Source: Alphaproteobacteria bacterium
Lineage (GTDB): Bacteria; Pseudomonadota; Alphaproteobacteria; Micavibrionales; CSBR16-224
Direction of reading: 5' to 3'
Length of the DNA: 18,707 bases
NCBI GenBank assembly: GCA_006226225.1
Contig: SBHI01000171.1
Location: 1-18,707 of the forward strand
Shown one piece after another: positions 13,302-18,707 of the stretch. Within the stretch, counting starts at the first letter, position 1; every line of letters starts with the position of its first letter. Both the position numbers and the translations under genes were made by a program. The notes under the pieces are model-generated. The model worked only from the letters and a program-made list of their open reading frames with translations. It was not told where the DNA came from and searched no databases.

Positions 13302-15551
13302 ATGACAACGGATACTTCAAAAAACTTTCTGATCCGCGGCGAGGATTATCTGGCACGCCGTCCCGAATTTACTTTCGTCGGGCGAGAAAAAGAGCTGCAA
13401 CAGCTGTCCCGCATTCTGATGCGTAACAAAGCCAATAGTGTTTTACTCGTCGGCGCGGGCGGTGTCGGCTGCACCGCGCTTTGTCTTGGGTTGGAGGTGG
13501 CGAAGAACCTTCCCGACACGCCGTTTGACATTATCAAAAAACGGCTGTTCTGGCTGGATACGGACGGGTTGTTTTCTTCCGGAAATATGCAGCAGACCAA
13601 CGAGAATTTCCAAAAAATGCTCCGGCGGCTGTCGCATTACCCCGATACGCTTTTGCTGATCGAGGATATGCGTGATTTTATCGAGGCCACCCGTAATAAC
13701 GGCTGCACCCATTTTATCAATGCCTTGATGCAGGCGGTCGAGCGCGGAAAATTTCAGGCGATTTTCGAATGCCGTGATGAAGATCTGGAAGTCGTGCTGA
13801 AATGCCATTCCAATATCAGCGAATGCTACACCATGATGGATTTGCAGGAACCCGATAACGGCTCCTTGAAAACCATCGTGCAGGAAGCCGTCAAATCACT
13901 ACAGGCATTTCACCATGTCGGCATTTCGGAAGAGGCGATTGACACCGCCATCCAGCTGACCTGCAAATACCGCGTACGGGAAATGAGCCTCAGCCGCGCC
14001 CAGCCGGAAAGGACAATGAACCTTCTAGACCGCGCCTTCACGGCCTATCGTCAGGCCGCGCACGGTCAGCCGCCCGAACTGACGGAAAAACAAAGCCGCC
14101 TGACCCAAACCAAGCCGAACAGCAAAGATATGAAAGAGCTGGAGGCAGAAATCGCGGCCATCAAAACAAAATGGGAAGACACACAATCCCGCCTGCGCAA
14201 GCTGCATCACAACCAGAGTGAGGCGGAAGAAACATTGCGCCGCCTAGAAGATGAACTGGAAACGCAGCGCAAAAAAGATCAGGAAGATCAGGAAGAGCGT
14301 AAAGCCGCTTATGAGGAAAAAGCAAAAGCAGATACCGAGAAAAATTTCAAACCTTTCAGCATGACGACAGCCGCCGCCGGATTTGAAAGCGAGGAAGTCA
14401 ACGCACTTAAAGCCGTGATGAAAAAAGTGCAGGATGCCATCGAAAAAAACAAAGAGGAATTCGTGGCACTGACCGAGGAAATCAATGCAGGTCTGGAGCT
14501 GAAAGGCGAGCATGTGCTGGCAGAGTTCAGTGTCTTGTCCGGCATTCCCGCCAGCAAGCTGAACCGTGACGAAAAGGCCAAGCTACTTGAACTGGATAAA
14601 TCACTCTCCTCCCGCGTTTTCGGACAGGATCACGCCGTCAAAAAACTGGCCGATGCCGTGCGCGTTGCCCGTGTCGGTTTGAAAGACCCGAACAAACCGC
14701 AAGCGTCTTTCATGTTCCTCGGCCCCTCCGGGGTCGGAAAAACGGAAATGGCAAAGGCGCTGACTGCCGCGTTGCATGATGATGAGCGCGCCCTGCTCCG
14801 CTTTGACATGTCGGAATATATGGAGAAACATGCGGTGGCAAAACTGATCGGTGCGCCGCCCGGTTATGAAGGTTATGAGGCAGGCGGTATTTTGACCAAT
14901 GCGATGCGCCGTAATCCCTATGTCGTTATTCTGTTCGACGAGATTGAAAAAGCGCATCCGGATGTGTTTAATGTTTTCCTGCAAGTGCTGGATGACGGGC
15001 GGCTGACCGATAACCGGGGCTTGACCGTTTCCTTTAGCGAAGCCGTCATTATCATGACCACCAATATCGGGCAGAAAAACTTTCTCGACCCGTCCATGTC
15101 CTATGATGAGGCTGTGGCCGAAACCATTCAGGAACTGGATAACACCTACCGCCTTGAATTCCTGAACCGTTTCAACGGACGACAAAATATTGTCTGCTTC
15201 AATGCGCTTGACCTTGCCGTCATCGAACGGATCGCCGCGCGCGAAATCGGTAAACTGAATGCACAGATCAAGGCACAGGGGCGCGATATTCAAATTGTCA
15301 TCGACGATGCCTCGCTTGCCGCCATCTGTAAGGATCATTACAGCCCGTCGAATGGCGCCCGCGGCATTCCTGGATATTTCGCCGCCAAAGTGCATCCTGT
15401 TATCGCCAATATGCTGCTGGAATCGGAATTAAGTGCGGGCATCATGAAGGTTCGCTATGATAAGAAAACAAAAGATTTGCAAGTTGTCCCTTCAACCTTG
15501 CCGGAAGCGCATGACGAAAAACCGGCCAAGCGCGACAAGAACTATGCCTGA
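13302..15551 (+). CDS. ClpA/ClpB-type double AAA+ ATPase with degenerate first site and no Clp N-domain
   Basis: 749 aa, starting directly with a ClpB-like entry (PEFTFVGREKELQQL), so the ~140-residue Clp N-domain is absent. NBD1: Walker A is GAGGVGCT (51-58) with Cys57 replacing the essential Lys, and Walker B is LLLIED (117-122), with the usual Asp-Glu inverted. The first ring is therefore unlikely to hydrolyse ATP. A coiled-coil insert follows (~275-390). NBD2 is intact: LSGIPASKL linker, RVFGQDHAV box, Walker A GPSGVGKT (474-481), pore loop GYEGYEAGG (521-529), Walker B VILFDE (542-547), sensor 1 TTN (586-588), the FLNR arginine finger (Arg623) and sensor 2 GAR (685-687). No IGF/LGF-type ClpP loop is evident, so it is more like a ClpB/ClpV unfoldase or remodeller than a ClpP partner. 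It is the middle gene of the operon. Confidence 0.92.
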   Translation: MTTDTSKNFLIRGEDYLARRPEFTFVGREKELQQLSRILMRNKANSVLLVGAGGVGCTALCLGLEVAKNLPDTPFDIIKKRLFWLDTDGLFSSGNMQQTNENFQKMLRRLSHYPDTLLLIEDMRDFIEATRNNGCTHFINALMQAVERGKFQAIFECRDEDLEVVLKCHSNISECYTMMDLQEPDNGSLKTIVQEAVKSLQAFHHVGISEEAIDTAIQLTCKYRVREMSLSRAQPERTMNLLDRAFTAYRQAAHGQPPELTEKQSRLTQTKPNSKDMKELEAEIAAIKTKWEDTQSRLRKLHHNQSEAEETLRRLEDELETQRKKDQEDQEERKAAYEEKAKADTEKNFKPFSMTTAAAGFESEEVNALKAVMKKVQDAIEKNKEEFVALTEEINAGLELKGEHVLAEFSVLSGIPASKLNRDEKAKLLELDKSLSSRVFGQDHAVKKLADAVRVARVGLKDPNKPQASFMFLGPSGVGKTEMAKALTAALHDDERALLRFDMSEYMEKHAVAKLIGAPPGYEGYEAGGILTNAMRRNPYVVILFDEIEKAHPDVFNVFLQVLDDGRLTDNRGLTVSFSEAVIIMTTNIGQKNFLDPSMSYDEAVAETIQELDNTYRLEFLNRFNGRQNIVCFNALDLAVIERIAAREIGKLNAQIKAQGRDIQIVIDDASLAAICKDHYSPSNGARGIPGYFAAKVHPVIANMLLESELSAGIMKVRYDKKTKDLQVVPSTLPEAHDEKPAKRDKNYA

Positions 15552-15570
15552 AATTTAAGGAACGCCTCCC

Positions 15571-16350
15571 ATGTCCGATGCGGATGACGAACTTCTTGAA
15601 AGAGCCGAAAAACTGAAGACGCTTTCCGGCGCGGCAAAGACATCCACCAAACGCCGCCGCAAGGAGTCCACTGCGGAACAAGCGCGCGAACATATCGAAG
15701 ATATTCAGGAAACCTATCAACAGACAACCGCCGGTCTGTCATGGCTTTACAATAAAGTCATTCTACCTGTTTCACGCCATCCGTGGCGGGGGGCTTTATT
15801 CCGTTCTTACGGACGGTTGTGGAAACATGTTGTCTATATCGACCCGGACGGTGACGGCGAAGAGGATTTTTCCAAAAAACGTGCATTGATGATGATCGCG
15901 GCAACCGGTTTTTTCATTTACATGCTGCCGGCACTGCTGTACGGCACGCTGGAATTTATGACCGACAGCTTCCGCATGCTGACCACTTATAAAAAAGATG
16001 AAGTCTGGTATCTGGGTAAATCGCAGGAAATTGACCCTGAAGGAAATGTCTTTACCGCACAGGGCTGCGCGACAATTGAATGTTCGGATCAGACCAGTAT
16101 TTATTTCCGCATCAAACCGTCACTGGCGCATCATTTGTGGAGCCTGTGGCATAACGGCAATATCTTTTTTCCCGATTTCGTTGCCGCAGGCATCCAGAAC
16201 GATATCAATAAATGCACCGTGACGCGTTACGGACTGCGCTGGAAATTCCTTGTCCGCAACTGGGATGTTTACCCGCAGATTCTAAGCGTCACCTGCATCC
16301 CCGTCACCGAAGATGAAATCAAAACCGCACCGCAGGAAACTGCCCCTTAA
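15571..16350 (+). CDS. Single-pass membrane protein of unknown function (259 aa)
   Basis: An AAGGAA Shine-Dalgarno eight bases before the ATG, 19 bases after the ATPase stop, makes this the third gene of the operon. The N-terminal ~105 residues are charged (a basic KRRRKE patch at ~27-32) and should be cytoplasmic. One hydrophobic segment, ~104-127 (LMMIAATGFFIYMLPALLYG), should cross the membrane. The C-terminal ~130 residues contain four Cys (166, 171, 215, 242), possible disulfides, and many aromatic residues (SLAHHLWSLWHNGNIFFPDF). A DPDGDGEED stretch (91-99) resembles the start of an EF-hand loop, but the position-12 acid is missing. I recognise no family. It could be the membrane anchor for the ATPase and coiled-coil protein. 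Its stop overlaps that of the convergent DUF808 gene. Confidence 0.82.
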   Translation: MSDADDELLERAEKLKTLSGAAKTSTKRRRKESTAEQAREHIEDIQETYQQTTAGLSWLYNKVILPVSRHPWRGALFRSYGRLWKHVVYIDPDGDGEEDFSKKRALMMIAATGFFIYMLPALLYGTLEFMTDSFRMLTTYKKDEVWYLGKSQEIDPEGNVFTAQGCATIECSDQTSIYFRIKPSLAHHLWSLWHNGNIFFPDFVAAGIQNDINKCTVTRYGLRWKFLVRNWDVYPQILSVTCIPVTEDEIKTAPQETAP

Positions 16351-17285
16351 GATTTTTTCGTGATCCGCACTGCCGCTTTGCTCCATAGTTTCTGCAAATG
16401 CGGCACAATCAGCGCAACCAGAAATCCTGCCCCGGCGGCCAAAATTACCGTCAGCACAGGTGAGCCGTAGGGAATAATGTGGACAATATCTTCAAGAAAA
16501 TGTGCGCCGTAATCGGCAAAACCGTGAACCAGAATACCGCCGCCGACATACAGCATCGCAACCGTGCCAAGTGCACTTAGTCCTTGCAGAAACGGTGCCA
16601 TACCGCGAACCAGCCCGCAGCCAAAGGCGCGCCAGAACTTCTCTCCCCTCCCCTTGCGCTGCGCCAGATAAAGCCCGGCATCATCCGCCTTTACAATCAG
16701 CGCGACCACGCCATAGACCAGCGCCGTAATACCGAAGGCCACTGCCACCAGAATAAAACCCTGCATCAGCATGGATTGCTCCTTCACACTGGCAAAGGCA
16801 ATCGCCATAATTTCCGCCGACAGAATGAAATCGGTGCGAATGGCACTTTCCACGCGCTCGTCCTCCATTGCTTTGACATGCGGCAATTTTGCTTCCACAG
16901 CTTCCGGCAGGGTTTTCTCCCGCTGCGCAGGATGAAAATATTCATGCAGTTTTTCGTAGCCTTCAAAACACAAATAACACGCCCCCAGCATCAGCGCAGG
17001 CGTAATAATCCACGGTATCAGCCAGCCGCACAGCAGTGCCGCAGGCAGTAAAATAACCAGTTTGTTCTTCAGGGAGCCGATGGCGATTTTGCGGATAATC
17101 GGCAGCTCCCTCTCGGGTTTGAAACCGATCACATAGCGCGGCGTTACAGCAGCATCATCCGCCACCACACCGACAGATTCCGTTCCCGCCTGCACCGTCA
17201 GCGTGGCAACATCATCCAGCGTCACCGCTGCCATTTTCGCCAGCGCGGCAATATCATCCAGCAGTGCCAACAGGCCTGTGCTCAT
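16347..17285 (-). CDS. yedI: DUF808 / YedI-family inner-membrane protein
   Basis: 312 aa, close to the family's usual length of about 300. The N-terminus is the hallmark of DUF808: LLALLDDIAALAKMAAVTLD followed by a VGVVADDAAVTPRYV segment and the ELPIIRKIAIGSLKNKLVIL start of the first helix. Several membrane helices follow (around residues 75-105, 152-200, 225-255, 275-300). E. coli YedI belongs to this family, and its function is unknown. The ATG at 17285 is three bases after the stop of the SDR gene, with GGAG eight bases upstream, so the two genes are almost certainly cotranscribed. The stop codon overlaps that of the convergent gene at 15571-16350, and I see no terminator hairpin at that junction. 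Confidence 0.92.
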   Translation of the reverse strand: MSTGLLALLDDIAALAKMAAVTLDDVATLTVQAGTESVGVVADDAAVTPRYVIGFKPERELPIIRKIAIGSLKNKLVILLPAALLCGWLIPWIITPALMLGACYLCFEGYEKLHEYFHPAQREKTLPEAVEAKLPHVKAMEDERVESAIRTDFILSAEIMAIAFASVKEQSMLMQGFILVAVAFGITALVYGVVALIVKADDAGLYLAQRKGRGEKFWRAFGCGLVRGMAPFLQGLSALGTVAMLYVGGGILVHGFADYGAHFLEDIVHIIPYGSPVLTVILAAGAGFLVALIVPHLQKLWSKAAVRITKKS

Positions 17286-17288
17286 CCC

Positions 17289-18041
17289 TTACGCTCCGCG
17301 ATAAATCTGGAACGGCCCTGTCGCCTGATCGGTGGACATGATCTCCAGTCGCGTAATATTCGCATGTTCGGGCATATTGGCGGCAAAGAACACCGTTTCG
17401 GCAATATCTTCCGCTTTCAGCGGGCGCGTATCGGCATAGACTGCCGCCGCCTTTTCCTGATCGCCTTTAAAACGCTTCAGAGAAAATTCGGTTTCCACCA
17501 GTCCCGGTTCAATTGATGTCACCCGCACATTTGTACCAACAAGGTCGGAACGCATTGCCAATGAAAATTGCGTCGCAAATGCTTTCGACGCGCAATAGAC
17601 ATGCCCGCCGGGATAAGGCCAGCTGCCCGCGACCGAGCTGATATTGATGACATGGCCACTGCGCCGCGCCACCATATCAGGCAGAATATGGCGCGTAATA
17701 CGGATTAAAGACGACACATTGGCATCAAGCATCCGCTCCCAATCCTCCGGTTTTGCTTCATAGACTTTTTCAAGCCCCAATGCTCCACCGGCATTATTAA
17801 TCAGCAGATCAATATTTTTTAGCCCTGCAAAGACTTCATCGATCGCCTGTTTGTCGGATAAATCACAGAGCAGCAATTCCGTTTCACAGGAAAGAGATTT
17901 TTGCAGCATGGCGAGTTTTTCAGCATTGCGGCCGTGCAGAGAAATTTTCTGCACTCCCGCTGCGGCAAATTTCTGCGCAAAGGCAATACCGAAATCACTT
18001 GTTGCACCCGTAATCAGAACGGTTTTGGGCAGATTGGACAT
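17289..18041 (-). CDS. Short-chain dehydrogenase/reductase, YdfG-like (NADP-dependent 3-hydroxy acid dehydrogenase type)
   Basis: 250 aa, a classical SDR. It has the cofactor motif TGATSDFG (11-18), a variant of TGxxxGxG; HGRN (36-39) with an Arg that suits NADP; NNAG (82-85); catalytic Asn108, Ser136 (NISSVAGS), Tyr149 and Lys153 (YCASK); and PGLVETEF after the substrate loop. The C-terminus ITRLEIMSTDQATGPFQIYR resembles YdfG, which oxidises L-serine, L-allo-threonine and 3-hydroxy acids. Substrate transfer from YdfG is inference. AAGGAG lies about 12 bases before the ATG, a slightly long spacing. It is the first gene of a pair with the DUF808 gene. Confidence 0.92.
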   Translation of the reverse strand: MSNLPKTVLITGATSDFGIAFAQKFAAAGVQKISLHGRNAEKLAMLQKSLSCETELLLCDLSDKQAIDEVFAGLKNIDLLINNAGGALGLEKVYEAKPEDWERMLDANVSSLIRITRHILPDMVARRSGHVINISSVAGSWPYPGGHVYCASKAFATQFSLAMRSDLVGTNVRVTSIEPGLVETEFSLKRFKGDQEKAAAVYADTRPLKAEDIAETVFFAANMPEHANITRLEIMSTDQATGPFQIYRGA

Positions 18042-18084
18042 TTTTTCTCAAAGCTCCTTAGACAAACTTTTTTATGCTGTTTTA

Positions 18085-18113
18085 TTTCTAGAGCGTTCCG
18101 GCACATTTGTCAC
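18085..18113 (-). promoter_or_regulatory. Possible sigma70 promoter for the SDR-DUF808 pair
   Basis: On the minus strand GTGACA (18113-18108), a 17-base spacer and TAGAAA (18090-18085) match five and four of six consensus bases. The leader to the ATG at 18041 would be about 37 bases and carries AAGGAG. Confidence 0.45.
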
Positions 18114-18124
18114 CATTGCGATTA

Positions 18125-18147
18125 CCGGTAAAGGCTTTCTTTACCGG
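18125..18147. repeat. Perfect 9-bp inverted repeat between divergent SDR and kinase genes
   Basis: CCGGTAAAG (18125-18133) and CTTTACCGG (18139-18147) pair perfectly around a five-base loop; flanking ATT/AAT extends the stem past one bulged A. No T-tract follows on either strand, so it is not an obvious terminator. It covers the -35 region of the kinase promoter candidate and lies 12 bases from the SDR -35, a position expected of a shared operator. Confidence 0.6.
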
Positions 18148-18151
18148 AATT

Positions 18152-18160
18152 TGCTATGAT
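18152..18160 (+). promoter_or_regulatory. Extended -10 promoter element for the P-loop kinase gene
   Basis: TGCTATGAT (18152-18160) matches the extended -10 consensus TGnTATAAT except for one base. No strong -35 is present, which is usual for extended -10 promoters. The start codon is about 30 bases downstream. Confidence 0.5.
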
Positions 18161-18189
18161 TTTCAGAGTAGAAACAAAGCGGAAAAAAC

Positions 18190-18707
18190 ATGAAAAAACC
18201 GCAAAACACTTTTCTTTTGGCCCTTGGCGGGCTATCAGGCAGCGGCAAAACCGCAACGGCGCACCAAGTCGCGCAGGCTTTACATGCCCGTGACGGCACG
18301 GATATCGCCGTGATCGAGCCCGACCCGATCCGCAAGGAACTTCTGGGCGTATCCCCAACAACACGTCTGGGAGATGACGCCTATATATGGGAGATTACCA
18401 AACAGGTTATTGCCGAGATGGAACAACGCACAGCGGCGCTGCTTGCCGCCGGAACTTCCGTTATCTGGACATCCACCTTCGCGCAGGAATATCAACGGCA
18501 GGAAAAACAGGATTATGCCGCTGCACATGGCGCACAATTCGCAGGTTTCTGGCTGGATGCGCCGCAGGGCGTTTTATTGGAACGCGTCAGCCTGCGTGAG
18601 CTGGAAGGCAATGATGCCTCCGACGCCAATGCCGATATTCTGCTGCGCCAGATCGAACGACAACAGCCCGTAACGGATTGGCCGAAAATCAATGCCGCAA
18701 AACCGCT
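18190..18707 (+). CDS. P-loop kinase of the COG0645 type, N-terminal 172 residues (runs off the window)
   Basis: Open to the right edge, so it is partial. It starts MKKPQNTFLLALGGLSGSGK, with Walker A GLSGSGKT (14-21, Lys20). Further family features follow: EPDPIRKELLGV, as in predicted kinases of the COG0645 group and the C-terminal domain of aminoglycoside-phosphotransferase-like fusions; a hydrophobic strand SVIWTSTF where related proteins read VVVDATF; FAGFWLDAP then LLERV; and a lid segment SDANADILLRQIERQ. The usual Asp of SD-IRK is in DPIRK here. The family is thought to phosphorylate small molecules, but the substrate is unknown. It is divergent from the SDR gene; the ribosome-binding site is weak (GCGGA). 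Confidence 0.85.
   Translation, partial: MKKPQNTFLLALGGLSGSGKTATAHQVAQALHARDGTDIAVIEPDPIRKELLGVSPTTRLGDDAYIWEITKQVIAEMEQRTAALLAAGTSVIWTSTFAQEYQRQEKQDYAAAHGAQFAGFWLDAPQGVLLERVSLRELEGNDASDANADILLRQIERQQPVTDWPKINAAKP

Noticed and set aside
14601..15395. 264-aa minus-strand open frame opposite the AAA+ ATPase second ring
   Set aside because: Entirely antisense to the best conserved part of the ATPase; a shadow.
11547..16350. Type VI secretion ClpV locus
   Set aside because: The ATPase lacks an N-domain and no sheath, tube, baseplate or membrane-complex genes are present.
1..18707. CRISPR arrays, tRNA or rRNA genes, insertion sequences, prophage genes
   Set aside because: No repeat-spacer pattern, cloverleaf, rRNA stretch, transposase or terminal inverted repeats were found on either strand by eye.

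Overview
The window reads as a gene-dense piece of a Gram-negative chromosome, most likely from an alphaproteobacterium. That is an inference from gene style and family mix: ankyrin proteins, a DUF808/YedI protein, a YdfG-like SDR, a LysR regulator and many secreted or inner-membrane proteins with Sec signals. A Micavibrio-like lineage is a guess that only a taxonomic search could settle. I see no rRNA, tRNA, CRISPR array, transposase or phage module.

Layout. (1) 1-1234: the 3' end of a GMC-family flavoprotein oxidoreductase, meeting a LysR-type regulator tail to tail. (2) 1240-3464: two small ankyrin-repeat genes flank a 156-aa protein of unknown function that has its own near-consensus promoter and a clear terminator; a two-helix membrane protein follows. 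A long inverted repeat between the first ankyrin gene and the LysR gene could mask the LysR ribosome-binding site. (3) 3489-5792: a 767-aa protein with the swivelling phosphohistidine and TIM-barrel domains of PEP-utilising enzymes. It has no ATP-grasp domain and carries an N-terminal receiver-like domain. (4) 6078-7609: two secreted proteins in tandem, the first a TIMP/NTR-like domain protein, then a convergent 91-aa orphan.

(5) 7816-16350 is the most interesting part. Two three-gene operons diverge from a 142-bp intergenic region. The leftward operon encodes a multi-copy DUF3592 membrane protein, a YcxB-like membrane protein and a membrane-anchored C13 (legumain-like, clan CD) cysteine peptidase. 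The rightward operon encodes a 580-aa coiled-coil protein, a ClpA/ClpB-type double AAA+ ATPase whose first nucleotide site is degenerate and which lacks the Clp N-domain, and a single-pass membrane protein. A plausible but unproven reading is one envelope-associated system: the ATPase and coiled-coil adaptor act in the cytoplasm, the membrane protein docks them, and the divergent operon adds membrane sensors and a caspase-fold protease.

(6) 16347-18707: a DUF808/YedI membrane protein and a YdfG-like short-chain dehydrogenase form a leftward pair. Divergent from them is the 5' part of a COG0645-type P-loop kinase, cut by the window edge. A perfect 9-bp inverted repeat lies between these divergent genes.

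All promoter and operator calls come from reading hexamers by eye and are weaker than the protein calls. No homology search was available.
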